The position numbers and the translations under genes were made by a program. A stretch of 64,000 nt of DNA from Thozetella sp. PMI_491 (lineage: Eukaryota > Ascomycota > Sordariomycetes > Chaetosphaeriales > Chaetosphaeriaceae). Shown piece by piece: positions 34,444-45,305 of this stretch; position 1 is the stretch's first letter, and the number at the start of each line of letters is the position of its first letter. Under the pieces are notes generated by a model. It saw only the letters and a program-made list of their open reading frames with translations, searched no databases and was not told the origin of the DNA. The DNA is taken from NCBI GenBank assembly GCA_021432635.1, contig MU270045.1, positions 207,741 to 271,740 of the forward strand. The letters are read 5' to 3'.

Positions 34444-35706
34444 TTACGGACCTTCCAGCCCAAGTCGGGTATATTGATCCACAAACTCATCAAAGAGTTT
34501 CCTAAGCCCTAGAAGGTTTGATCGGTCCTTGTCATTCTCTTCGCTCATGAAGCATAGCATGTTGTGCACGTCAAATGCGATGGCCAACATGTACCCGTAC
34601 TCCGACTCCACGAACACTTGGTCTCCAGCGTCCGACTCACCGGTCGACATGTTCCACTGCTTGGCATACTCATCGCAGAAAAGTCTTTTCTCCTCCTCCG
34701 TGTACTTCCTGCAGTCAGCTATTTTGCTCTCTTCGTCGAACCACTTGAACATCTTCTGCATAAAGTGCCCGCCGATGTCAAGTGCTCGGTAGTTCCGCAT
34801 TACGAACTCGAAGTCAATCAGGACAATTTTGCTCTCCCCTTCTTTTGCATCATTTTTCACCAGGACGTTCATAAACTGGACATCATGGATGCACCAGCCT
34901 GTCTTCCCCCCCACGGAGTGCAGCTTATCCACCACCTTTTTCAATGCCATCGCAAAGTCGTAGTCAATCAGATTGTCCACACAGACACCCCCTTCCTTTC
35001 CGAGTGACTTTAACTTATCCATCTTGTGGTACTTCTCAAGTCCGCTCAGAACAGCATCGTAAAATGGCTTCACTGATTTCTTCACTAGCGATGTTTTCAT
35101 AGCATGAAACATTGCTAGTCCTCTGGCAACATCGGTTCGAATAGCGGCATTCTCGACATCCTCCGGTTCCATATTGCGTGCCTCTAGGAACTCCTCGACC
35201 CTTCCTAGTGTGCCATCTTGTGTCTGGAAGAAGCCGTACACCTCGACTCCGAGACCGGACCGACCGTACTCATAGCAAAAAAGTGCCTCCTCTTGTTTGC
35301 TTGGCACAAGATGCTTGAAGATTTCCATGTCCACCGCAGTCTCCTTATGGAATTTTATGAAGACTTTTCGCGGCTCGATAGTTTTGCCAGCAGTCGGTTT
35401 CGGCCGCTCTACTCGGCAATGGCCGTTGGCAAAAGATGCGTGATAAGATATGACCAAAGTCTCTGGATGCACGCATGGCCATTCTTTTGTCAAGAATGTG
35501 GCGATAATGTCTCGTACCATGCTCTTCGTCGGCACCTTGTTATCAGGAAGGGCCACAGAAACAGGTGTCAGCATGGCCATTTTGTTGGCTGAGTGCGCGA
35601 ACGAATAATTGTGCTTGGTCCAAGGCGATGTTGAAGGGTAAGGTGGGGAAAGTGTGGGAGATCCACGCTCTTGCAGCCCATCCATTTTTTTAACCACATG
35701 CCGCAT
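34444..35706 (-). CDS. Choline/ethanolamine-kinase-like phosphotransferase
   Basis: Single-exon open frame of 420 residues; an internal Met at residue 43 (MAMLTPVSVALP) is an alternative start. The protein-kinase-like fold is seen from KVFIKF (putative ATP-lysine strand) through the catalytic loop IHDVQFMNVLV (Asp275, Asn280) to the metal-binding strand IDFEFVMRNYRALDIGGHF (Asp298). That last segment matches the choline-kinase pattern IDFEYxxxNYRxFDIxNHF. The usual Brenner motif HNDLxxxN is altered to HDVQFMN, but the catalytic Asp and Asn spacing is kept. Eukaryotic choline kinases phosphorylate choline or ethanolamine in the CDP pathway. The divergence and lack of introns suggest a paralogue or an acquired phosphotransferase of other specificity. 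Confidence 0.75.
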   Translation of the reverse strand: MRHVVKKMDGLQERGSPTLSPPYPSTSPWTKHNYSFAHSANKMAMLTPVSVALPDNKVPTKSMVRDIIATFLTKEWPCVHPETLVISYHASFANGHCRVERPKPTAGKTIEPRKVFIKFHKETAVDMEIFKHLVPSKQEEALFCYEYGRSGLGVEVYGFFQTQDGTLGRVEEFLEARNMEPEDVENAAIRTDVARGLAMFHAMKTSLVKKSVKPFYDAVLSGLEKYHKMDKLKSLGKEGGVCVDNLIDYDFAMALKKVVDKLHSVGGKTGWCIHDVQFMNVLVKNDAKEGESKIVLIDFEFVMRNYRALDIGGHFMQKMFKWFDEESKIADCRKYTEEEKRLFCDEYAKQWNMSTGESDAGDQVFVESEYGYMLAIAFDVHNMLCFMSEENDKDRSNLLGLRKLFDEFVDQYTRLGLEGP

Positions 35707-36108
35707 ACCAACTCCACATTTGGCGCTAAAGCTGTGTACAGGGTATACCGTTCTTTTTCCACAGTGGAACTAGCCAGCGCGCTGCAGCCAGCGACGTAGG
35801 CAGGGGGAGACTCCCGAAGACCCCCCTACCTCCTTTCAGCTCCTGATGTTATTTTGAACGCGTCGAGATCAGCTATACTATTCTCACTATGAAAAAGCAT
35901 TAGCGCCAAATATGGAGATAGTATACGGCATGGCATGTGGTTAAAAACGGTGTGTACTACGGACATAACAAGGTGGTGTGTCTAATTAGGTGGTAGATTA
36001 CGTTAAGTAGTGCACGTGCTTATATAATATCCTACGCCACGTAGTGGGCCCCACAGAGCTTATGTTAATGCCTTTAAGGGAAAATATTTTAAGATTCCTG
36101 CATGGAAT
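35707..36108. other. Intergenic, start of repeat-like DNA
   Basis: No gene is seen. The part at about 35985-36030 resembles a segment at about 58228-58275 (a GGTGG-GATTA run followed by GCTTATATAATAT). It is therefore probably the edge of a dispersed repeat. Confidence 0.45.
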
Positions 36109-36205
36109 GGTGAGATGGCCGAGCGGTCTAAGGCGCCACGTTAAGGTCTACCTTGAACAATATCCGTGGTCCGAAAGGGCGTGGGTTCGAATCCCACTCT
36201 CATCA
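36109..36205 (+). tRNA. tRNA-Leu (anticodon AAG), with intron
   Basis: The acceptor arm GGTGAGA pairs with TCTCATC at 36198-36204. The D arm contains GCCGAGCGGTCTAAGGC. The anticodon stem CCACG/CGTGG encloses AAG at 36143-36145. A long leucine-type variable arm follows (TCCGAAAGGGC), and the T arm is GTGGGTTCGAATCCCAC. A 17-base intron follows the base 3' of the anticodon (about 36147-36163). It reads codon CUU. Confidence 0.93.
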
Positions 36206-36317
36206 CATTTTCTTCTTGACAACTTTTTGATCTTGGTAAATTCTCTGACTTTTTATTCTTTTCCACTTCCTCCACCTATGTTAAGATAATGTTTAAGTGG
36301 AACCGATCAACGCAATT

Positions 36318-36416
36318 GGTGAGATGGCCGAGCGGTCTAAGGCGCCACGTTAAGGTCAACCTTAAAAACATTTTCCGTGGTCCGAAAGGGCGTGGGTTCG
36401 AATCCCACTCTCATCA
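36318..36416 (+). tRNA. tRNA-Leu (anticodon AAG), with intron, second copy
   Basis: The mature part is identical, as far as I can see, to the copy at 36109: same acceptor, D, anticodon, variable and T arms. AAG is at 36352-36354. The intron (about 36356-36374, 19 bases) has a different sequence, so the two genes are an older duplication whose mature sequence was kept. Confidence 0.93.
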
Positions 36417-39400
36417 TGTCTTTTTATATATATATATATTAATTTTTACTTCTATCATGATTTTTTTGATCAAGAATTTTCCCCCCCTTAAAGCTAGGTA
36501 TTACATAGATCTTCGAAGCACTTCCCTATAAGAATCCCTAGGGAATTTATGGCGGATATACCGTAGGAATTTACTGTGAATCCAACGGCAATTCATCGTA
36601 GGTTGCACCATAGAATTCACAGTGGTTTCCTCTGCAGAATACCATTAGTATTCCCTAGGATTCCCTGGTAATTCTTCGTCTGACTTATCATGGAATTCAC
36701 GGTGAAATCTCTGGAGGGTCTTGGGCTATGTTTGGTAAGGGGTTCCCTAGAGCGTACTACGGGTAGCGTCTGACCGTGGCCGGGGCGCAGCAGAAGTGTT
36801 AGGCGACTGAGTGCTTGTAAGGGGTTGCTGAGCCCCTTATAAATTTAATCCTACCTGAAAGGGTTTAATATCCTTCTCTGCGTAATATAGTAGAATGTTA
36901 ACTCGTGTCTACTAGAGAACCTAGTAACTTGTTTTAATAAGATGTGAGTTTAAAATACTTTCTACTAGTAATAAAATTCAATGATGATTTGAGAGTAATC
37001 CTCTGTGTATAGTTATGCCTGCTAATACTAGCTCTAGACTCTTCGCTTGCTTAAGTTTAAAAATTCAAGTACTATCACAGTTCCCTTTCCTTACTATCTC
37101 TACCCAGTAGATTGGTATAGATACCCTAAAGCTTAGACTTGCTATGCCTCACCAGTGCAGCCTTTAAGGCTTAGAGGCTCAGACTGTATCGAAAAGCCTC
37201 TAGAGCACTAGAGATATCAATATTATTACAACACTTCGATAGAAACCTGTATAAGTATATTGCTAGGTATTACAGCCCTCTGTAGCTTTAGAGAATCAAG
37301 CTTCATCACATACACTTTACTTATACTTAGTTAGAATATAGTTATCTATACTCATCCCTATATTAGTAAAGGGAAGCTTCGCCTAAGATAATCATTACAG
37401 CTGTTTAGGAAATCCAGACTCACGTCCAGCATACTGCCGACAAAGGCGAGCCTGACTGAACTATAGCATTAGATCTAACTCTAGTTATTATTAATATATA
37501 TAAGTTAGCCTTATTGATTATAACATATAATATAAACTAAACAAAACGTTTAGATTAACCAGCTATTATACTACTTTAATAAGATACTAAACATAACGAA
37601 AAAGCGTCACAGTTTATAAGTAATACTGTCTAAAAGGCTTTTTATAACGTTAAAAACTATAATCACTAGTACATCTTTATAAGTAGTAAATATATTAAGA
37701 TAAATTCTCGTTTAAGCACCTATTATACTAAGGGCTACTTTATAGATCCTACTGACCTAAACCTACTAGCTATTCAAGCCCTACATTACTACTATCGCCA
37801 CACAGAGTTTTATTTAAACCTAAACTTACAATCCTAAAGTCTATCTCTTACCTATAATCTTCGTCGGCAAGGCCGAGGTTTCTAGCTGCGAATTCACGGT
37901 CAAAACTGGAATACTATTACAACGAGGCAGGACATTAGCGTGTTTCACTTTCAAAGAAGTTCTCGCTGTATAGTGTTCCAACCTGGAGCCAAGCTTCTTT
38001 TGATAACCAGCAGCCTTGGGATATGGACACCGAGGTACTGAGCCGGGGGTAGTCAGTGGATTTTCTTTTCGCCCAGCGTGGTCCTGGTACGGGAGGAATT
38101 GTATGGTGGATCCAGACCCTGGTCTGACTAGGCCATGCCAGCTCGATTTGTATAAGTAGTTAAAGATCCCGTCCTACCTCAGGGGGGAGGACCATCAAGT
38201 CATCAATCAATCAAGATCTATCAGTCCATTATTCTAGCAGTCAACTTCATACATTCGTTTCCCTAGACAAGACCAACCACAAGACCAATCTGTATGACCA
38301 TTACGGGGCTTCGCCCCATTCCTATGTGTTCATCCTGCCCTGGTCAGAGCCCAGCACTTGTTGGATCTCGCATTAGCATGCCCTCTTCCACATATCACTA
38401 GACTTACGCTGCTTCAACGGCCCTACCTACGAACTGGATCGCAAGGTCGTGGTATTGGTTCCGCGCTGTGGCTACTAGGCTACGGAGTGTATGGTGGTGG
38501 TGTTGTGTGTGGGTTGTTCCGCACGTGCTCTGCTTCCTGCTCCCCGTTCTCAGTACATAACCACGTCAATAGTATATTGGTTGTCGTTGTTCCCTAGTAC
38601 TATGATAAGGTGTTGAAAGAGCGAGCCTCTAGCACTACTCAAAAGCCTTCTTCATTTGTAGTATTAGTTGATTCAACCACATTCTTCTAATGTCATGGCA
38701 CGAGCCACCGCCGATTCCCCCGATAGCCATCTTTGTATTCACATCATTTGGACATATAAGCGAGCAAGCCCAGTAACGGCCAAAGGGAAGGCCATTTTCC
38801 ACCCTTTGTGCAACAACAAGAAGTCAAACCATGACATTTAACTGGCCCAAGCCACTGTGCCTCCCACTAGGAGAGAGGTAAGAAGCTTGACAAGAAAAGA
38901 CCATCAGACTTGGAGCTCTCTCGGCGGATCCAGGAGTAGCCGCGCACTCAGAGCTATTAGCTCGTCGCCATCCTGACTTGCTGGCCCCTTAGAGAGAGAT
39001 AACGCGATGAGAATTGCACAGCCGGCGGCGGTCCGGCTCTCTGCCCGGCGTCCGGTGCACTAAGATTTGTTCCCCACTACCTCCTTGGACCCGAAATATG
39101 GCCCGGGAAGTAGGTCACTAATCAGATCTTAGCTTAGCATGATGAGATACCTCGAGTGACCTGTTATTTTTTATATTTAGAGGCCTTTAGTGATAGCGAG
39201 CATTTATTTATTTTTTAAGGAATTTTATAAAAAAGAATTTCAAAAAATTAAAATCCTTCTATTAATATATTTATAAAGATATTACGAAGTAATTATAAGG
39301 ATAGTTTTAACTTTAATAAATAGCCAATTTATAGTCCTAACATAGTGAAAATAATTGTCTAATAACTCTGATGGTAAATAGTTAATTTAAGTGATATATC

Positions 39401-39655
39401 GGATTATACTACGTGGTGATCCGCTCCCCGGGCCATATATCGGCCCAAGGTGCTAAATACCTTAATAGCCCCCACTCGCTCTCACTAAGTTAACCCCATA
39501 TAGGTAAAACGACGGGTGCCGGAATATGTCTCGGAGGAGGGAGTATTCGCCATGGGCTTATGGTATGAGAATTAAATATTGCTCGGAATCAATAACTAGT
39601 CCAACTAAGTTCCTATCAGATTAATTTCCGTTTCGATATATTACACTATGACATA
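36417..39655. mobile_element. AT-rich degenerate repeat block
   Basis: About 3.2 kb of mostly AT-rich sequence without open frames is interrupted by GC-richer islands (36530-36830 and 37880-39120). The pattern of TA-rich, stop-dense DNA is that of RIP-degraded transposons. The island at about 38140-38320 has an LTR-like composition: a TATA-like GTATAAGTAG, then a CAATCAATCAA stretch. It ends with a GGGGCTTCGCCCC hairpin at about 38305-38317. I cannot assign an element family here. A short minus- or plus-strand gene in the island at 38.6-39.1 kb is not excluded. Confidence 0.5.
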
Positions 39656-41131
39656 ATGGGACTTCCTTTCAAGATAAGGAGCTATCCTGTGCCAGACGGT
39701 GTGGCTACAAGCGATCAATTTTCTGTCGAGGTGCGATCAGTCGAAACGAGCAGCTCGTGGCACAGCTGGGCACTCCTTTCTGCCTTTACCACAGACGTTG
39801 CGGATGTCAATATCACTCGCGACGAGTTTAACAGGCATGCCATCTCCATCATCTCGCTCGAGGCTCGGGGCGCCATAGAGATCAAGGCTGTCTTCTCCGG
39901 ACTGGTCGAAAAAGCTCGTATTCGCCCCGAATCATTGTGCATTGCAGCCCAAATTGAGGACGCACACACCATTACTTTCACCCTGAACCGCGCAGTCGAC
40001 GTGATGCTGGAAATCAATAGCGACAAATGGCAGGCTCTGCATGTACTAGTGAACGAGATTGACGACGACGCACCTACTGCGGATAGCGACAACGTGTGGT
40101 ACTTTGGTCCCGGCCTCAATAACGGCACGGCATACTCTAAAATTGTCGGCGGAAACCTGCTTGTGCCGTCTAACCATACGGTCTATTTAGCCGGCGGTGC
40201 GTTCTTACACGCAAAGCTCAACTTTATAGGCATATCTAACGCCTCTGTCCGTGGGCCCGGTTTCATCTACAAAGGGCCCAACGCCGGTGCCATTCTGATC
40301 GAGAGGTCAAGAAATATCGTCGTAGAACAAGTCACTTCGATAGGCGCCACCGGCTTCAGCCTGACTACTGGAGAGGCACACGGCGTGCGAATAACTGGAT
40401 ATCGATCTTTCTCTAGTCACGCAAATGGTGATGGTGTTGATTTCTTCTGTTCTTCCGATATCCTACTCGAGAGGTGCTTCCTCCGTAACTCCGACGACAC
40501 CATTGCCATTTACGGCCACCGCTGGGACTACTTCGGAGACACCAAGAACATCACCATTAGGGACTGCGTTTTACTACCTGATATTGCCCACCCCATTCAT
40601 ATGGGCACCCATGGAGCCCCAGCGGAGCCCGAGATATTTAGCAACATCCGCATCAGCAACATTGACATACTAGACCACTACGAAAACCAAATGTGGTATC
40701 AGGGCTGTATCTCTATAAACGCCGGTGATGAAAACCTCATTGAGGACGTTATTGTTGATAATATCCGTATTGAGAAAATCTCTAAGGGCCAGTTGATCAA
40801 CATCCGCGTCATGCAGAACCAAATGTGGACCACCGCACCTGGCAGAGGTGTCCGTAATGTGACACTCAAAAACATTGAGCTAAAAACCGACGAGAATGGG
40901 ATCGTCAACCCGTCCCAAATCCTCGGATTTGACGACACGCGGAGGGCGGAGAATATCACCTTCGAAAACTTAAAGATTGGCGGTCGCCTGCTTCATGACA
41001 ATATGGGCAAGCCGAGGTGGTATATGGTTTCAGACTTCGTTCCAATGTTCGTCAATGAACATGCGAGGAATGTCAAGTTTATCGTGACACAGGAAGAAGA
41101 GAGAGAAGAGCATGGAATCGGAGGCCAGTAG
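39656..41131 (+). CDS. GH28-like right-handed beta-helix protein
   Basis: Single-exon gene of 491 residues. The N-terminal third (about residues 1-160) is a beta-sandwich-like lead ending in VWYFGPGLNNG. After it come repeated beta-helix turns from VYLAGGAFLHAKLNFIGI onwards. The motifs NGDGVDF, NSDDTIAIYGHRWDYF and HMGTHG stand where GH28 polygalacturonases have NTDG, DD and GHG. The acidic residues are therefore largely present, but the GHG motif is changed. The lead plus helix layout also resembles GH49/isopullulanase-type proteins. There is no signal peptide, so it would be intracellular, or the true start is in an upstream exon. Probably acts on a polysaccharide or oligosaccharide; linkage unknown. 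It lies alone between AT-rich blocks. Confidence 0.8.
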   Translation: MGLPFKIRSYPVPDGVATSDQFSVEVRSVETSSSWHSWALLSAFTTDVADVNITRDEFNRHAISIISLEARGAIEIKAVFSGLVEKARIRPESLCIAAQIEDAHTITFTLNRAVDVMLEINSDKWQALHVLVNEIDDDAPTADSDNVWYFGPGLNNGTAYSKIVGGNLLVPSNHTVYLAGGAFLHAKLNFIGISNASVRGPGFIYKGPNAGAILIERSRNIVVEQVTSIGATGFSLTTGEAHGVRITGYRSFSSHANGDGVDFFCSSDILLERCFLRNSDDTIAIYGHRWDYFGDTKNITIRDCVLLPDIAHPIHMGTHGAPAEPEIFSNIRISNIDILDHYENQMWYQGCISINAGDENLIEDVIVDNIRIEKISKGQLINIRVMQNQMWTTAPGRGVRNVTLKNIELKTDENGIVNPSQILGFDDTRRAENITFENLKIGGRLLHDNMGKPRWYMVSDFVPMFVNEHARNVKFIVTQEEEREEHGIGGQ

Positions 41132-42518
41132 TTTTAGCCTAAAGTGAGGGTGTATGGGACATCTAATGTGGTCAGTAGAATAGAATTAGTCATGTTAAAC
41201 CCCTGCGCTAGACGCATACACGGCCTATATAACAATCTACAGCTTATGCATAGTAGAGATTTCCTGAGCTCATCCATCAGACCCCAGCCAAGAGACAATT
41301 CCAGAAATAGGAAAGGCGCCGTTTGCAACCCCATTTACTAAGTTGAATTAGCCGCTAGCCGATGCACATCAGACATGTCTGGCCCACGCTATTAGACAAG
41401 CCTTTGGTGCGCTGCAATATGCATAATCACAAGAATAGAGACTGCAACATAGTCCACGGCCCCTGAAACCCTGGGGCCGCCGCATGGGCCATGGCTAAAA
41501 AGGCCGATGGCCCCTGGATCGCGACCAGCTCTGGCAGCTAGGGAATCCTAACCTACGTCTAGCAGCCGACTTGGGTGTTCACGCTTCTATTATGTCACCA
41601 TGTGCCGTCTCGGACTGTTACAACCAAACACTGCTTCCTCTACAGCCCTGTAATGACATACTCGGGACTGGGGTAATGCGCCCCCGTTCCCTTCGTGGAG
41701 CCTTACGACCAAGATATACTGATACGCGATGAACCGGGTCATCATAAGGTTCGTGGGCACCGCCTATCTCGTCTTTCTCATAGTGCTGGCTAATTACATC
41801 ATAGCTTTCGACCAAGTAACTTACTTCTTTAAGAGAGGACGCCAGAAGAGCTTCCCGGCATTGTCTAAATCCGCAGACACAGACTAGTGGCGGCCAAACA
41901 CAATTGACGTGTTATGCATTTATATAGTTAAGTCTTTTATTAATATCTCCATTTTATTATTTTAAACCTATTTGTTAAAGATACTTAGTTAAATTCATAG
42001 TTAGTCTTATATTCTTGTAAATATATCTTTTAAATGTAAAAATGTCCTAAATAAAATAATATATTTTAAAACTTTAATATTGATACCTACTTGGAGACGA
42101 ACCCACCCAGGCTATGAGCAATAAAGATCAATGGTTGCCGAGGGTCCCTCTCTTCTATCAGCATCTCCAAGGCGTAATACTAGCCAATCCGCACTACAAA
42201 CACCTACATGCATGTGCACACAGCTCTCAGCAACTCGTGAACCGTGGCTACAGGCTCGGTGATGTCACCGACGGCACTGTCTCGCCATACATTAGCATTG
42301 TAACCATAAGTAAATACTCTTGCGTGGACACCTCGACCTTGGAGCTGCTTGGGCAGCTCATCGCGCAGCTAGCAGGGTTAGCCGTGCGATTTCCGGGCAA
42401 CTTCGCTTCGCGTGCAAATGTGTTCCACCCATGTCCAGTCAGTCCATGCGCCAACATCACCCTGGGATTGCGTCAGGTCTAGCTCTCAAGCCAAAACTAT
42501 TGTCGAGAAGAGGAATGC
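41132..42518. other. Intergenic with AT-rich patch
   Basis: I find no supportable gene. About 41920-42080 is strongly AT-rich, like the RIP-type blocks. Open frames on both strands at 42114-42482 overlap each other and lack recognisable domains. Confidence 0.4.
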
Positions 42519-43112
42519 TTACTCAATATTCGTAGTTTCGCCGGAAGGAGTTTCGCATATAAGAGTCAATCCATGGAACCTGTCGTCGATTTCGACGAGC
42601 GACTTGTCGGATGTATCCGCGGCAGGGGTATTCTGGGCCGTGATTTGGCTGTTGTTCAACTTAAGCGCTTTCATTGCGTAGTAAGGCGAAGACAAAGTCA
42701 CGACAGCCCTTCTCGTCCGCAAGTTGGCAGGCCTACAGATGTACCCCACGCTTTCCACCACTTTCTGCTCCTTTTTGGCGACAATTCTGTTTGTAAAAAT
42801 TGGTCTATATCGCGTTTGGAGATGACCCCCGGGAGATTCTTAAGAAGAAGAGGTCGTAGCCCGTCAAGGCCGAGATGAAGGTCGAAAAGCATATCCCACG
42901 TGTCGTTTTGCTTCGGTGAGAGGATTGTCCGTAGCTCTGGTAAAACAGCGTAGCAAGCATCGCTTGTGCCTCTCTGAGAGATGCAACTCTGATTCAGCAT
43001 TGCGCTGCTGCATCTCATCAAGGTCGTCGACCTTGCACGGTTCGAACCTTTTAGTTCCATCTACCATTCTTTCGACACTCCGGGACCGGCTTGACTCACT
43101 CGTCTTCAACAT
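42519..43112 (-). pseudogene. Hypothetical protein remnant, several frames
   Basis: The minus strand has three adjoining protein-like pieces in different frames. One begins MLKTSESSRSRSVERMVDGT (43112). One contains YAVLPELRTILSPKQNDTWD and RKWWKAWGTSVGLPT. One holds RRAVVTLSSPYYAMKALKLN and ends at 42519. The order is natural, but the frame changes at about 42945 and 42730 have no fitting introns. I recognise no family. Confidence 0.3.
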
Positions 43113-43262
43113 TTCTTCGTTCTCGACCAGCCGCAGGATATAGCGACGACTCCTTGCGACTTATCCGGAATATGCTGTCCATGTCTGGGATTCTTTCTAG
43201 TCTCACGTCTATCCTTGCCAGCTGTATCGCAAGGCAAGTGGGATAGCCGCGGTGTACTCTAG

Positions 43263-43547
43263 GCCGCGGCCGACGTTTATCTAGACAGCCGGACCGACAA
43301 CAACCTTACGGTCCCCTTTGACACTCCATGCACTAGGCTTGAAGGTGACTATTATTTAGGTGCCGTGAATTTGTTTGTTAATACGTGCAAGGTGGGCGTG
43401 TTCCCGGGAAAGTTCAAGGTTGGCAACCGCCGTTATACGACTGACGAGCAGTTGGGGGCGGTCAGCGCGCTGGACGGGTTCTCCCATGGCTTGAGAAGCC
43501 CAAGTTTACCCTTTTTTCAACATCTAGTTCCACTTGTTTCGAGTTGA
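43263..43547 (+). pseudogene. DUF8021-like secreted protein fragment
   Basis: After an in-frame TAG at 43260-43262, the plus strand reads ADVYLDSRTDNNLTVPFDTP, then CTRLEGDYYLG and later GNRRYTTDEQLGAVSALDGF. This order (CTRLEG ... NRRYxxDEExGxV) is that of the fungal DUF8021 domain. The expected LPDSH continuation is lost after FSHGL, and there is no start codon or signal peptide. It is a fragment. The domain name is from memory of the pattern. Confidence 0.4.
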
Positions 43548-45305
43548 AGGGGTCTGAGTCGCTATATCCATCAGAAACACGATATGTCAGGCGCGGTACT
43601 GTGGGAGGTGATGGCCTGCAGCCATTTGGAAGGAAGGATATTGCACTCCAGAGAATGCAAGGTAGTCCAATAATATCAGGGATTTAAGATCGCAGTTTTT
43701 TTTATAGGGTTCCTTTCACTCCCGCTAATAATACAGCGCCCCATCTTCATACTTACGATAGTCATCGGGTCCTAAAATTAGGTAGCAAAAGGCCTACGCC
43801 ACCCCACTTCCTACGCGTTTCTAACTGCGGCGCGTTTACCGATTGAACGGATATTTTGGGGTCATAGGGCTGGCTTGGTCAGCTAGGCGGCGGCGCATGC
43901 CGGCACATGATCGGAGCTGGAAAGATGAATACAAAAATAGTGAGGGGTACTTTCGTGAAGAGATATTCTGTGCCGCATAAGAGTAAAGTCGTCCAGCGTC
44001 AGATAGGTACCTAATCGACTAGTATGGCGGCTACATGTGGATTCGCATAACGGTTCGAAGCGGCCTCTAGCATGCCATGTCAATCTCCTCTCTCGACACT
44101 ACGCCGGTTTTAGTAATATGGTTATAATGTTCGGCATCGAATATATCTGTCGGTGGAGATTAAACGAGCTAATGGGTCGGTAAGCTGCCAATCCGGATAT
44201 GGTGACTCTCGCCGTCAGAGCCGCCAGGAATCGAAACTGTCAGCGTCACGGTCAGGTGCCCGTGGCATCTACTCGCACCGCCGTTCGTGAAACATTCGTG
44301 TATTTCAATCATGGGTTCAGTAGAAATCCAATGTGCGCGACTGCGCGCCTCAGATCCAGTCACGCGGGGCATCGGATGGCGCAGTGTACCAAGTGGCCCC
44401 CAAGAGCTGGTTAAGGAGTCGTCGGAGATGATCCTGAGTGAATGAGAGTGTGAGAACCTTGTATTCGGGTATCTAGGTCTAGAGTTGAGACCCAATGCCT
44501 TTTTGTATACGAACCCTAAACTAACCTCCCGAGGAGTCCAGCCTGGGAAGCGATTAACAGCGATCTTGCTCTTCTACCCATGTTGCCTCATTAGATAGCC
44601 AAGTAGAGGGATGGAATAGGTCGGCATAAGATATAGGCATATCTTACAGGCCAACTATCCTTCGCTCCGGTCGCCAATCATTCGGCTAGCTGCATGTGGT
44701 CTTGTGCTACATCATGCCACAGAAACCCCGCTCGCTCGTTCTCGTTCCGCGACCAACGGAAGCGTGACCCTGACCCCCGCAGCGCCGCTTACGCGCTTAC
44801 CTTCTTCCTGTCCCATTTCAGCGTCCATTCAAAAAGGATGAGAGCGTGACAAAGATCGTTCCTTTTACTTTGCGGCACGTCTCAGCGGCCAGCGTACTTT
44901 TGCAATGGTGTTGGCCGCTCTCGGATGAAAAGAGCACACGTCTCGTGCTTTTGAAGACACTGCCGAGGAGCATCGTGACTTTCCAGCCTTCTCAGCCCTC
45001 GAGGCTTGGCTGAACATAAGCGCACACCTGACCCTGTTTGAATTGCATCGGGCCAGTCCCGAATTACCAACAAGCCTTGCCGCGCAACTCTGAAGATCCT
45101 CTGGCGAGAAGATACTGAAGCAACTAACCCCATACTCGAGAATTGGAGATAAATAGGCACATTTCCTGACGATACTCCTGTAAGTTTCGTGCATCCTTTG
45201 CTAATATTCGATATCCTCGCTTGCTATTTCCACTTAGTTCTTTGGCTCTCACTTCCCAATTTCCTGTTACCCTTGTTTTCTGTCCCGACCCATTCATCTT
45301 TTATC
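43548..45305. other. Intergenic, no gene seen
   Basis: This 1.75-kb stretch contains only short overlapping open frames. The part just upstream of 45306 is pyrimidine-rich (CTTGCTATTTCC and similar), as in many fungal core promoters. Confidence 0.4.

Noticed and set aside
36109-36531. Two similar plus-strand open frames containing RWPSGLRRHVKV
   Set aside because: They are translations of the two tRNA-Leu genes and flanks. The repeated peptide is an artefact of the tRNA duplication.
42114-42482. 122-codon plus-strand open frame
   Set aside because: It has no recognisable domain, signal peptide or splice context and overlaps an equally long minus-strand frame. Chance is the simpler explanation.
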